Below the pieces are notes generated by a model. It was not told the origin of the DNA, made no database searches, and was given only the letters and a program-made list of their open reading frames with translations. This document shows, one piece after another, positions 15,111 to 32,227 of a stretch of DNA of 64,000 bases; the stretch's first letter is position 1, and each line of letters starts with the position of its first letter. This stretch comes from Cacajao melanocephalus (Eukaryota; Chordata; Mammalia; Primates; Pitheciidae). The stretch lies in the NCBI GenBank assembly GCA_963573385.1, contig CAUYLG010005408.1, positions 1 through 64,000 on the forward strand, given 5' to 3'. The position numbers and the translations under genes were made by a program.

Positions 15111-15479
15111 CGCCTGTAAACACCCACTTGGAGGGGATTTGGCAAGTCTTATTATTTTCTCAATGTTTGTTGGCTATCTACAGTGTGATAAGACACTACC
15201 ACATTTCCAAGACATTGATATACCTTATTTGAAGCTGAAAAATACAATATTTGTAATGTTTAACTGAGAGACTTTTAAAAGTTGTCTTGATTTTTCTTAT
15301 GTATTCATTGCAAAAACATTTATTGAGAAGCTCTTAGGTGCTAGGTAATGTCCAAAGTACTAAGCAGTGAACAAACATTAAAAAAAAATCCCTGCCTTCA
15401 TAGAACTTACCTTGTAATTCTTATTTTTATATTTGGGGTAGACTTCAAGGGAATTGAGAGAATTCTTCCCTTACTTTTG

Positions 15480-16290
<811 letters not shown>

Positions 16291-16461
16291 CACCCTGAGT
16301 TTTAGGAAGGTTCCTTACAGAAGAACCATCTGAGAAGCACTTGCGTATTAAAAATGGAAAAGGAAGCAACATTTTCCAGCACTTATGAGTTATGAGAAAA
16401 GAGAATCAACTCAGTGGAAAAGATACATAAAGGCATTGGCTGTTTCAAACCCATCATTTTT

Positions 16462-16595
16462 TTTTTTTTAAATTTTAAAAGACGGGGTTTCACCATGTTG
16501 GCCAGGAAGGTCTCGATCTCCTGACCTCGTGATCCGCCCGCCTAGGCCTCCCAAAGTGTTGGGATTCCAGGCATGAGCCACCATGCCCGGCTTCC
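16462..16595 (-). mobile_element. Alu half element, AluY-like, with 17-bp target-site duplication
   Basis: Only the 5' arm is present (GACGGGGTTTCACCATGTTG to CACCATGCCCGGC). The 17 bases from 16445 (TCAAACCCATCATTTTT) recur exactly at 16596-16612. GACCTCGTGATCCGCCCGCC is typical of young Alus. Confidence 0.93.
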
Positions 16596-17029
16596 TCAAA
16601 CCCATCATTTTTGATCAAGAGTTGTATGTTTTCGGTGCTGTCAGAAATTTGGGATTCTAAAATGTGGGTGGTAAAAATGCAAAAGTGGTACACTTTTATC
16701 ATGTTGGAGAGAGGAAGAGACCCACAGGTGAGGAAAAGGCAATCTTCCCAACTGTAATAAAGAAAGCTACAAAAATTAACCTAGGGTGGTTAAATTCAGC
16801 AGTGGGCCATGGCAACAGAAAAACACCACAAAAAGTACAACCACCAGCAAGACTATTTACTGATTATGTATTTTCATCAAGAAAAGAAAAACATATCCTT
16901 GGTAACCTGCAATTCTCAATGAGCGAATTCACGGCAAGTCTTTCTCTGGGAAAAGAGATAATTAAATCTTTCTGAAATCTTTGCTCCCTAACAACAGTGG
17001 TCATTAGGCTTGCTCACAAACGTTCTGTT

Positions 17030-17345
17030 CTCTTTCCTTCTTAACACATGGTGATTGTCATTTCCCCCTCACCTGAAGGCACAGCCATGTGACTTGGCCG
17101 ATGAAATGTATGTGGAAGCCGTAAAAGTCAAGACGCTTCAGCATCTTATCTTTTTCCTGTCACGGCAGCCAGCAATATTCCTATAGTGGTTGCTCTGTCA
17201 GCCTTGAGTCTGGAGGAAGGATGGCAATGGTGTGGAATGAAGCTTCTAGCAGACCATGATACAGCGCATCATGAATAAGAACTATATCTTCAAATTTAAG
17301 TCACTGAAATTTTGGGTTTACTTGTAACTGCAGTGTAGCCCAGCC
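17030..17345 (+). mobile_element. MaLR-like LTR fragment
   Basis: CCATGTGACTTGGCCGATGA, TCAGCATCTTATCTTTTTCC and TTAAGTCACTGAAATTTTGG give the order seen in old MLT-type LTRs; subfamily not certain. Confidence 0.6.
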
Positions 17346-17422
17346 TAGCCTGGTGGAAATACTGATAAATAACAGAAGTTCATGTTCATCAGTTCTGTCT
17401 CTTCAGATGCTGGATTAGCAGC

Positions 17423-17990
17423 TGTTGGGGCTCAGAAACGGCTACCCCAAAATATGGTGCTTTGACACGCTGAATGGAGGAAGCAGCCTCCAGTTCTCTC
17501 TGACCTCCCCTGTACCCTGTCTCCGTCTTTCCCAAAGCACAGAATGAAGTTGTTCTCTGAAGTTCCCTTATCTGCCTGTAGTCCAGACCTGCCAATGGAA
17601 AAAACAAATACCTCGATCCCTTTCCTGAGTTTTAATTAACTAAACTCATATCACAGGAAGAAAGACAAGCCTGTCAACAAATCTGGACAGTGTTTTGTCA
17701 CAAAACATGATCTGCTTTCTGGGCCCAACAGGCTTCTTCTCAGGCCATTACATGTTCTTGGAGCCTATTAAATTCCCCTAAAAATCATTTACTAACCCCG
17801 TTACATCACCCATACTTCCCCATCTCCCTTTCTCCGAAGAAGAAAGATATAAAAACATCTAGACCCCATTTCATGGATAAAGAGAGGACAAACTCTCTGA
17901 TTTTCCTCCATGCATGTCAATAAATTTCTATATCTTTCCTCCTATTAATCTGCCTTTCATCAGCTGATTTTCAGCGAACCTTTAGGGGGC
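17423..17990 (+). mobile_element. ERV class I-like LTR
   Basis: Starts TGTTGGGGCTCAGAAACGGC. It has a TATA-like GATATAAAAAC near 17847 and polyadenylation signal AATAAA near 17921. No internal genes follow. Confidence 0.6.
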
Positions 17991-18111
17991 AAAAGGGAAG
18001 CTTTCCCACAGCTCTCAACTCATGAGGAAGAGCTACTGTGTATAAGAGTCTGGCTGCCAGCCAGGTGCCTTCCATCCTACGTCTCAGTTCAATTCTGCAA
18101 TAAACCAGAAA

Positions 18112-18548
<437 letters not shown>

Positions 18549-19000
18549 GAAGCCAGGTTTTCTGAGTATAAAACCCAAGCAGAGTCACTATGCTCTACTG
18601 AGGCCTCCTATTGCTGATTATGAACCAAAGTCATTTTATCCCACTTGATAACTCAGATGTCACCACCTCCTGAATTAGTCACCTTTATATGCTCCTCTTG
18701 TCTCTCTCCAAGAACTGAGCCGTGGGAAGCTTTCTCTCATCATATTCCTTCATTAGAGATAACTGTGATTCTCTCACTTAATGGCAAGGAAAGAAATACT
18801 TGGTATGTGGCCCCTGAAAGGTATGTTAAGCATTTTGTATACGTTGCAATCTTGTTTAGTCTTTATACAAACTCATAACAGAAGTATTAGAGATCTATTA
18901 TAAAAGTGGGGAAACTGAAAGAAGAAAAAACTGGGAAACTGAAGCCGTGGCAGGTTATGTAAATTGTTTAAGGTCTTAGTTAATCATCATTGGTGGGTGA

Positions 19001-20570
<1,570 letters not shown>

Positions 20571-20578
20571 ATATAACA

Positions 20579-20616
20579 TTTCTTATAATGTGTGCCACAA
20601 CACACATTATAAGAAA
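20579..20616 (+). repeat. Perfect inverted repeat, 16-bp arms, 6-nt loop
   Basis: Left arm TTTCTTATAATGTGTG (20579-20594), loop CCACAA, right arm its exact reverse complement (20601-20616). It ends ten bases before a sense Alu. Confidence 0.95.
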
Positions 20617-20623
20617 GTATAAG

Positions 20624-20920
20624 TGAGCTGGGCACAGTGGCTCACACCTATAATCCCAGCACTTTGGGAGGTTGAGGCTGGTGGATCACCTGAGGTCAGG
20701 AGTTCGAAACCAGCCCGAATAACATGGTGAACCCCCGCCTCTGCTGAAAATACAAACATTTGCCAGGCATAGTGGCGGGCACCTGTAATCCCAGCTACTG
20801 AAGAGGCTGAGGCAGGAGAATCGCTTGAAACAGAGGCTGCAGCGAGCCGAGATTGCGCCATTGCACTCCAGCCTGGGTGACAGAGAGAAACTCCATCTCC
20901 CTCCAAAAAAAAAAGAAAAA
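20624..20920 (+). mobile_element. Alu, sense
   Basis: GAGCTGGGCACAGTGGCTCA to GGGTGACAGAGAGAAACTCC plus A-rich tail; a short internal deletion after CGCTTGAAACAGAGG. Confidence 0.95.
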
Positions 20921-21161
20921 AGAAAGAAAGTGTAAGGAACTGACTACTTTAATGTGTCTTCTCATGTAACCTGGCCCAAGCAAAGTCTTCTAATACACGA
21001 TAACTTATTTTTAGTTACTCTCCTTTTATTGTTCTTTTTTATTATGGTTAAGGCTTAATGCTAAAAATCTGTGTCCCAGAAAATCCCTCAGTCCAAGGAA
21101 ATCCAGGATTGTTAGTCACTCTAGATAGTTTTTTTTTCCTGAAGTTATGTGAGTAGGTAGG

Positions 21162-21499
<338 letters not shown>

Positions 21500-21984
21500 A
21501 CCGGTTTTATTATCTAAGTATTTAATTTCATGATGCCAAGAGAAGTGTTACAAATATTTGTTATAAGAAAGGTATATTGGGTCTCTGTATATGGGTAGAG
21601 AACTACAGCCCTAGAGAAAGCCCTGATTCATGGAGTGGTTTAGGAACAAGATCTGCTCCTTCAGGCTTTCCAAAATGGGAAACAGCCAGGACTGAGCCCC
21701 AGCCTTTCCTGCATAGGTAACATTTGCACCTGTGAAGCTGAGCTAGTATTTTGGGGTGGACAGGTAAATCATAGGGCATTTGACATCCGTATTCCTAGCG
21801 CTGACAGCCAGCAGGATACATGTCTAAATGGGTACACAAGTTTGCTTTTGCTTTTTGTTTGTTTGCAAAATTGCAAACAGGAAAAGTGAAAAGTCTGGTT
21901 TTGCTGCCTTCCTTTTGATGCACCGATCTTCATGATCTTTATGTCCTTATGTTGAAAACTGTCCCGAAGCAGTCTAGAAGGTGG

Positions 21985-22172
21985 AAGTTTGGGTTCTGGC
22001 CTCAGAAGGACTTTGATTCCAATCCCTGCTCTGACTTATCATGTGTCTAAGCTTCTTTTACTGTAAAATGAGGATGATGATAATAATGCATCTGTCTCAC
22101 TGAGTTAATGTAAAGAATAAAATGGACTAATATCATTCATTCTTGGCACAACACACAGTAGATGTCTAAAAT
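21985..22172 (+). mobile_element. MIR element
   Basis: GGTTCTGGCCTCAGAAGG, TGTAAAATGAGGATGATG, GTTAATGTAAAGAATAAAA in MIR order. Confidence 0.75.
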
Positions 22173-22469
22173 ATTTTATTTATTATTTTTCCTAGGCCTA
22201 CCCCGCTCTACCCTTCCCAGTAGCAACTTGTGAGTTAAAATGATGAATTTCTCATTCCTTGACCTCCTCTATCACCTGGGCCGCTGGTTTCCCGTGGCTC
22301 ATAGGAAAGCATTCCACTCAATGGAGCAATTCATATTGAGGTGTGAGTCGCTGATAGACTGCCCTCTTAGCAGGTTATAGGTATTTTAAAACTTATTACA
22401 CTCACCTGAAGATTATGTATGAGATATTTTTTGAATTGAGAGAATAGGAGCATATTTTCCAATGCCCCC

Positions 22470-22846
22470 TGTTATGGGCTACACTGTGATACTCCCAAAT
22501 TTATATGTTGAAGCCAAAACTCCCAGTACCTCAGGATTTATTTGAAGATACAGTCTTCAACATGATAATTAAGGCTAAAGGAGCCACTGGGGTGGGCCCT
22601 AATCCAATATGACTCGTTTCCTTATGAAAAGAGAATTAGGATGCAGACACACAAAGAGGGAAGACCATGTGAAGACAGAGAAGATGACCATCTACAAGCC
22701 AAGGAGAGAGGCCTCAGAAGAAACCAACACTGCTAATACCTTGATCTAGGACTTCTCGCCTCCAGAGTGGTGAGAAAATAGACTTCCATTGTTTAAGCTG
22801 CCCAGTCTGTGCTACTTTGTTATGACAGCACTAGAAAAATAAAACA
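22470..22846 (+). mobile_element. MST/MLT1-type MaLR solo LTR
   Basis: Begins TGTTATGGGCTAC and ends in ACA, 377 bp. Contains GTTGAAGCCAAAACTCCCAG, GGTGGGCCCTAATCCAATA, CATGTGAAGACAGAGAAGA and CCCAGTCTGTGCTACTTTG in MaLR order. Confidence 0.85.
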
Positions 22847-23104
22847 TTCCCTTATTTTTGTCATGGACCTTTTGTAGATTAAAGCTTCTGGGACCAGATT
22901 CCAGATTCGTTCTCCAGATTCTCTGTTCTGCTTTTTCATTCCATGGCAAACCCCAGAGCTTCAGTCTGTGGGGTTCACCATGGGGAGGAAAGAATTATTT
23001 ATTGAGCTTCTACACATGCATGACATTTAATCATCGTGGTACTTATGGTGGTGGTTATGATGGCAGATTGGGAAACCGAGTGTCAGGGTGGTTATATAAG
23101 TTGA

Positions 23105-23760
23105 CTAATGCAATCATTTAATCAACAAGTGTTTATTGAACATCTATATCATATCTATATACCAGGCACTACGAGAGATGCTGCAGTCACATCAAACTGA
23201 CTTTGCCCTGCCCTCATAGAACTAAAGAATTTGTAAAAAAAGCAGATTTTAAATAAGCAATTATGTAATTATAATAAATATTTATGAATGTGATAACTTA
23301 TGAAGGAGCATAATATATTAATAGGAGAGCCAAATCAGCTTAGCTCCACCCAAAACAAATTTAGTGAGCACCTATTATATGCCAAACATTGCGCTAAGTG
23401 TTTGAGAAATATCAGGTAACATGACAGATATGGACTCCGTCCTCATAGAACTTCCATGTCTAAATGGAAAAGAAGACATCAAACAAGGCTTACAAATGAA
23501 AGAGAGATGTTACAAGAGTTAACTTCAAGATTATGTGTGAGCATTTAGCAAAGGCATATAATTTAAATAAGAAGTCCAGGTAGGCCTCCTGGAAGAATCA
23601 CTATGCACACTGTGACCTGAAGAATCAGGTAGCAGTGAGCCAGACGGAGGTGTTGGAAGCCTTCTTCAGTGAGGTCGTCTCCTGTTGAGACAGTGCTTTC
23701 CTCCGTGTACATTTCTCTGAATGCATCTTTTCTCTGCCTGACTGTAAACATGTTATTTAA
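23105..23760. mobile_element. LINE-2 fragments
   Basis: Two blocks of the 'TTTATTGAACATCT...CCAGGCACTAC' type (23125 and 23360), each followed by CTCATAGAACT: two overlapping L2 3' ends. Confidence 0.6.
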
Positions 23761-24415
23761 GTGGAATATTGAACACTAACCAGAGAGCTATTTCAGTATT
23801 GTCTTAGCTAGAATGGGACTTTACCTTTTAGGGCATAAGCCTGAGAGCTTCCCATCTCAGAGGATAACTTTAGATTGCTTCCTTTCGCCTACCATTCTGT
23901 TTGTGGCAGACACTGGGGGTTGGCTTGTACAAAACCTTTTTCCTTATTGCCCTCTACTATAGAAGCCAGAAAGCCAAAATATTTATCTCCTGGCTTAAAT
24001 GTTGTGAGAGGCTACTAAGTCTGTCAACCTTAGGTGTTTTTGTTTGTTTTTCCCTTTTGTTTTCATTTGCAAAATATGTCCCCAACTGATTCATTCATTG
24101 TCTTACCTTTCTGGTAACAAAGAAACAGAGGCTTGAACCACTATACTTTAGCTTTGAAAGATTCCAGATACCTTGTAATTTCTATTGCACATCAGGATAT
24201 TCCTAGTTGGAAAGCTGTTGGCATTACAACAAATTCAAGCTGAATCATATTTGTTTAGACTATTATATTCAGGATTGCAGAGCCAGCTGCCTTTAAAGTG
24301 CTCTGATTAAAATACCTCGGGCTCTCGTATTTAATGCTTCTTGTTAAAACGAGTAAAAGTATTCAGGAATGTGACCCCTCCCAAAAGTTTGAACACAATA
24401 AAAAATGATGCAGAT

Positions 24416-24720
24416 GGCTGGGCGAGGTGGCTTACACCTGTAATTCCAGCCCTTTGGGAGGCCAAGGCAGGCGGATCACCTGAGGTCGGGAGTTCGAGAC
24501 CAGCCTGACCAATATGAAGAAACCTCTGTCTCTACTAAAAATAGAAAAATTAGCTGGGTATGGCGGTGCATGCCTGTAATCCCAGCTACCTGGGGGGGAC
24601 TAAGGCAGAAGAATCGCTTGACGCTGGGAGGCAGAGGTTGCGGTGAGCCAAGGTTGGGCCATTGTACTCCAGCCTGGGCAATAAGAGCAAAACTCTGTCT
24701 CAAAAAATTTAAAAAAAAAT
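24416..24720 (+). mobile_element. Alu, sense, first of a tandem pair
   Basis: GGCTGGGCGAGGTGGCTTAC to TCTGTCTCAAAAAATTTAAA. ATGCAGAT near 24409 and 24720 fits a target duplication. Confidence 0.95.
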
Positions 24721-24744
24721 GCAGATAACTTTTAAAAAGTATAG

Positions 24745-25038
24745 GTAGCCAAGCATGGTGGTTCATATTTGTAATCCCAGCACTTTGGAAGGTAAAGGCA
24801 GGCTGATTGCTTGAGACTAGGAGTTTGAGACCAGCCTGGGCAACAAAGCAAGACACCATCTCTACAAAGAATACAAAGATTAGCCAGGTGTGGTAGTGCA
24901 CACCTGTAGTCCCAGCTACCCAGCAGGCTGTGATGGGAGGATCTATTAAATCCAGGGGGTTGAGGCTGCAGAGAGCTGAGATCACAGCTCTGTACTCCAG
25001 CCTGGATGAAAGAGTAAGTCCCTGTCTCCAAAAAGAAA
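24745..25038 (+). mobile_element. Alu, sense, second of a tandem pair
   Basis: Flanked by AAAAAGTATAG at 24734-24744 and 25039-25049, so it inserted independently of its neighbour. Confidence 0.95.
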
Positions 25039-25314
25039 AAAAAGTATAGCTAAAGGAAAAATGGAAAAGAAAAGAAAGGCAAAGATATGAAAGCTAGTTC
25101 CAGGTAGTGAGTCAGATTATACTTCCTTTTATAAGATCTAGTTGAATGAAAAATAAATCCTCCTGAATAAAGTCTTTGCTGGAGATAGAAAATTCCTTCA
25201 AATGACTCCTTTCTTCCAATTATTTTATCTTTTAGTCACAGAGAGGTGTTTAGAAAACAGATTTTGTAAGGCCATCACATTGTTTTGCAGTATAATTTCA
25301 AAAGTAGTCTCTCT

Positions 25315-25618
25315 TTTTTCCTTTTTTTCTTTTTTGAGACAAGGTTTCACTCTGTCACCCAGACTGTATAGTGCAGTGGCATGGTCATGGCTCACTGTAG
25401 TTTTGATCTCCTGCTCAAACGATCCTCCTGCCTTAGCCTCCTGAGTAACTAGGACTACAGGCATGTGCCACCATACCTGGCTAATTTTTAAGTTTTTTTG
25501 TAGAGAGGAGGATCTTGCTGTGTTCCTCAGGCTAGTCTCCAACTCCTGGGCGCAAGCCATCTTCCTGCCTCAGCCTCCTAAAGTGGCAGGATTACAGGTG
25601 TATGACACCATGCCCAAC
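25315..25618 (-). mobile_element. Alu, antisense, old
   Basis: TTTTTTGAGACAAGGTTTCA to GACACCATGCCCAACC, diverged. Confidence 0.92.
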
Positions 25619-25619
25619 C

Positions 25620-26540
25620 AAAAGTATTCTCTTACTAAAACAAATCTACCTTTTTTTTGTAAGAATCTTTCCCCTTGGAACACAGTATCAGAGTTTGCAA
25701 ATCAAAACTACATGTTTACCTTATAGAATAAATTGTCTGATTCTAAAATTTTGATCTTTGTAAAGTTGATCTTTCAAGAGCCAGATTAACCACCTGGATT
25801 CAGTAGTGGGTCCTGTCTGTTGCCTGCCTAACCAGCTGAATTGGAGACCACATGAGCTGAATTTCCTGGTTTGGGCAGAACCTCTCTTTGTGGGCAGAGA
25901 GGAAATGAGAGCAGCAGAAATTATGAAGATAACATCAACCACCTCCCCTAGTGAGATCTGAGAGACTCCCTTGCCCCATATCTCTTCCTGATGGATACTT
26001 GACAGGGGCCACTGCTTTGGAATAAGTCAGCGAAGATCACTAGCAGATAGAGAACGGAAAGACTCCTTTGGTTTTAAGGAGGAGAGAAACACTGAGACCC
26101 TCTAGGAAAGGGAGTGTTTATCATAGATACACAAACTGGAACCAGAAAACTGTTTGGGGATTGATTGAGCTCCGGGGACTGACTTTCCTTTATCTTTCTC
26201 ATAGCCAAGATCATCTCCCTCTTGTTATCTTTCTGCTTTTCTGCTATGATATGTCTGCTCTGTTTTCCTCTTTTTATCAAGAGGCCAATCCCTCAATCCA
26301 AATGCCTGAGAGAGCTGGTGCAGAAGCCTTTGCTCCATGACACTGTCCTTTGGGTAGAGCTCTTTGCTGGAGGCATCTTCGTGAGTCATTAACCAACTGA
26401 TGGAAAGGCTGCCTCAGGCCAGCCATCTACCTCTGGTCCACTTAGTGGTCACTTGTGCATAGACACCAGCCTAAGGTAACTTCCCTGATCCTGGGTACTA
26501 TGGATGCAGCAATTTATACTAAAAGCAACTGTTGGATGAC
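25620..26540. other. Intergenic, nothing recognised
   Basis: Moderate G+C and no Alu. Short open frames on both strands (26068-26340) lack recognisable domains. Confidence 0.45.
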
Positions 26541-26544
26541 AGTC

Positions 26545-26735
26545 CCTGGGATTTGCATTTAGTCTGAGTCCCAATGCGATCACATGTCTTATTTGTTTGA
26601 CCAGTTAGCACCCAGATTTCTTCTGTAAACAGGGGATAATAATGAAACCAACTTCACAGGGTTTAGTGAGGCTCCAACAGAGTAATATATAAGTGAAAGG
26701 GCTTTGTGAACTGTTAAATATTATACTAACGATAT
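26545..26735 (+). mobile_element. MIR fragment, diverged
   Basis: CTGTAAACAGGGGATAATAA, CACAGGGTTTAGTGAGG, AAAGGGCTTTGTGAACTG. Confidence 0.6.
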
Positions 26736-28845
26736 TATTATCGATAAGAGATAACCTCTTAAGCCATTTTGACCCCTTTGGCTTCTCAGGCTAGTCATTC
26801 ATCTTAAAAAGGAACATGGCAGGGAGCAAGTGGGGAGTGAAGGGGGGCCAGGAATCTCGTTACCCTGTGTTAAGGGATGTCCAGGGACAGCAAGCCAGGA
26901 GTCCTGGTCCCCAGCATCTCACAAAGCTCTGGGTTCTTGATGTGTACATGTATAAAGTGAGGGGAAAGAGAGGACCCCTCTTCTCCTCCCCTCTACTGAC
27001 ACCTCCCTTTTCACTGATAACTCCTCCAAATTTCTTTAAAGACAAAGAGAGAAGCAGATGAGAAGTAAGAAAATTGAAGCTGAAAACAGAGAGATGATAG
27101 TGACTAGGCAGAAGTAATAAGATACTGGGTGTGAGTTCCCTAGAAGGGCAGGGCAGTTCAGCCCACAGAACTCAATTGCTGGGGAATTTCGGCTCCCACT
27201 AAACATCCTGCAGCTGCTAGTAAATGGCAAGCCCTTTGTATGAAATGTGGCCCTGACCTTGGGCAGAGCTGTGTCTGAGCACCCCTGGACCCCCTGACTC
27301 ACAGCTGCAGCAGCTAAACGAGGGTGGAGCACTGGATGGAGTACAGTGGCTTTGTTATTAGGCTCACCAAGTCCCTCATTGCACAAGGGGAAAGATGGAA
27401 AAGACCCTGGAGGGATACTTCTTCAATAAGCCTCCTGTCCCAAATCTGAAACCTGGGTCCTGTTTGAATAGGCTCAAGTTGCTCCTATCTAGGCAGTCAT
27501 GTAAAAATGATCTGTGTGCTGCAGAAATTCATAATTTATTCAAAAAAGCACATTTTCAAAAACACACTGCAAACTAGAATGTTTTGGTACAGCACAGACT
27601 AGCTACTAAATTCTGATGGCCTAGATGGGCCTCAACAGAGCCATGTGGTGTGGGAAGATTAAATAGGGAGGAAGAAAAGTAGAAGCGAACTTTTGATATG
27701 TTCCTTTGAGAAGAGTATAGGAAGGTCAAGCAAGGGGAGATAGGGAAGTGAAGAAGTCCATGAATCATTCTCCTCTATATTTGGCTAATTTCCTCATTGG
27801 CATTGGCGGATATGACTTCTAAGTCCCAGGGTCCTGACTTTCTTTTTCCAGGGTGTTTCTCTGTTAATTAGGACATTGGAAGAATTGTCATGATAATTAT
27901 AATGTCTAGACTAGGGGAACTATAGGAGGCAGTAAGAGAATATTTAATTGCAGAGCTGAGAAGACACATGAAGATGACTGGATTGTGAAAGTCTCTCCTT
28001 AGAACAATGCCACACGAAGCTGTGTTTCACAGGATTGCTCCGACATTGCCTGTTGCTTAAGGGGACTCCTTGATGTTTTCTCTGAGCATTCAGTGTTTTT
28101 GAAATTCCCATTTCCTTGAGAAGATAATGAGGATTGCAGAAAAAGCAGGGCTGCAGTGCTCTGATGTTTATCAGCTTTACCCTCAGAGTCGGTCATTATA
28201 AAGAGTGGTAGGGGTGGATGCTCTCAGAGTTTCTTGCCCAGACTAAAAGATACTGGCTGATTCTTTTGGACAGGTAGGAAAATTGATTAGGCAGGGAAAT
28301 CTCTTATCTTGCCAAGTTTGGTCATCATATTTCCCCTCCCGCAATTCAACTGTAGGCTTTTTCCAGTTTGTTAGTAAAAGTATGGCTCAGAATGTTTTCC
28401 TTTCCAACACATAGTCAATCCTTGCTTGTTGGTATCCGATTAACTAGGAGAAAACAAAATGATTGGTATTTATAATGATGCCTGGAATGTGCCAGACCAT
28501 CTCCAATTACCTTGTATTTTCTCCAAATGGAATTATCGCTGTTGTTTCTGCTGATGATGCCTGTAAAACTAGCTTATTATTAAAATTCAACACTGAGAAC
28601 TGGGATAGTGAAAAATCCCTTTACAAACATTTCACCTCATAGTTGACCTTCCAGTTAACCACTCTATAGACTAGATCCCTTGGAAATTTTCATGCACATA
28701 AATATACACATGTATATAGAATATAGATTATATATATGCAAATGAGATGACATACAACCTGTGAGTAACCTGCCTTTTCACTTTATATGTTATAAACATA
28801 CCTATCAAACATATAGAACTACCTCAACTTTTTCAGTGATTACAC
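26736..28845. other. Intergenic, 2.1 kb free of recognisable repeats
   Basis: The longest upstream block without an Alu. Mixed composition, no gene supported. Open frames here (such as 27036-27386 minus) show no family features. Confidence 0.45.
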
Positions 28846-28849
28846 ACTT

Positions 28850-29145
28850 TTTTTTTTTTTTTTTTTTTGAGACAGGGTTTCTGTCTGTCACCCAGGCTGG
28901 AGTGTAGTGGTGTGATCATGGCTCACTGTAGCCTCAACTTCCTGGGCCCAAGTGATTCTCTTGCCTCAGCCTCCTGAGTAGCTGGGACTACAGGCACATG
29001 CCACCATGCCTGGCTAATTTATTTTTTGTAGAGACAGGGTCTCACTATGTTGCCTAGTCTGGTCTTGAATTCTTGACCTCAAGTGATTCTCTCGCCTTGG
29101 CTTCCCAAAATGCTGGGATCACAGGTGTGAGTCACCACTCTCTTA
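28850..29145 (-). mobile_element. Alu, antisense
   Basis: Poly-T, GAGACAGGGTTTCTGTCTGT to GTGAGTCACCACTCTC, followed by a partial duplicate of its own 5' end (CCTCCCAAAATGCTAAGATT). Confidence 0.92.
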
Positions 29146-29146
29146 G

Positions 29147-29481
<335 letters not shown>

Positions 29482-30273
29482 CAATATATTTTTTTTAATG
29501 CCAATGGTTCATGCTATTAATTGATGTATAGTAACCAGATATTCCATCTCAACCATTTTTTAAAATTTTAAATAGTTTTTATATGGGTGTCCTATCATCC
29601 TTATCTAGGCATTCCTTGGTTTTGAAGGCAAACCATTCTGAGATATTTTAAGTATTTCATTTTAGCCTCAAGAACAATTTTCTCAATATGGGGACTCGAG
29701 TTTGAAATTTATATGTGCCAATATTCTCATGTAAAAAATTAGAAGATTCTAATATTGAACCTTTTAATTCACTGGCAATGTATAGCTCCCTAGACAAGAA
29801 TCTGGAAGGACGGAGAGAGGCTAAGGGAGATGAGGTGTGCCCCTCATAAATAAGAAATTTTGCTAAGTCACAGCTGTCCTTCATTTCAGATAAATTAATG
29901 AGAATCATTGGAATCTCTTAGTGCATCATAGGGCTGCCTCCTAGGAAGGGGTGCATTTTCAACATGATTCAAAGAAATGGTTGTAATACATTATTGCCAT
30001 GGTTTTTGAGGTTGAATATGGTTTTCTTATTAGACTCTCCAGTTACATCCTCTAGAGGATACTCTAACTGTTGCCCTGGGGGGTTAATATCTGAGTAGAG
30101 TTATAGAAGGCAATTGTAGGATATGGAGGAGGAAGGCCCTCTCCCTCATTACTTTGTACTTTAAAAATTAAATAAACAGTCAAGTTTACTGTTAACATTT
30201 TTCTTTCTTCTTTCCAGTTTCTGGAAGCAAAAAACAATAAAGAATTAAAGAGCATGGGAAAAATTCCTTTTGC

Positions 30274-30289
30274 TATATATATACATGCA

Positions 30290-30304
<15 letters not shown>
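30274..30304 (+). repeat. (TA)n microsatellite
   Basis: Imperfect TA run (with ACATGCAT) immediately before an antisense Alu. Confidence 0.9.
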
Positions 30305-30305
<1 letters not shown>

Positions 30306-30321
<16 letters not shown>

Positions 30322-30605
30322 GAGATGGAGTCTAACTCTGTCACCTGGGTTGGGGTGCAGAGGCACAATCTCAGCTCACTGCAACCTCCATCTCCCAGGT
30401 TCAAGCAATTAATTCTCCTGCCTCAGCCTCCCAAGTAGCTGAGACTATAGGTGCACACTGCCATGCCAGGCTAATTTTTTTTTGTATTTTAGTAGAGACG
30501 GGGTTTCACCATGTTGCCCAGGCTGGTCTCGAACTCGTGATCTCAGGCAATCCACCCACCTCAGCCCCCCAAAGTGCTGGCATTACAGGACAGTTGTGCT
30601 CGGCC
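30306..30605 (-). mobile_element. Alu, antisense, in a TA repeat
   Basis: Poly-T then GAGATGGAGTCTAACTCTGT to CAGTTGTGCTCGGCC. Confidence 0.94.
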
Positions 30606-30606
30606 C

Positions 30607-32225
<1,619 letters not shown>

Positions 32226-32227
32226 TG

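Noticed and set aside
20579..20616. Hairpin as a microRNA precursor
   Set aside because: The stem is only 16 bp with a 6-nt loop, too short for Drosha/Dicer processing.
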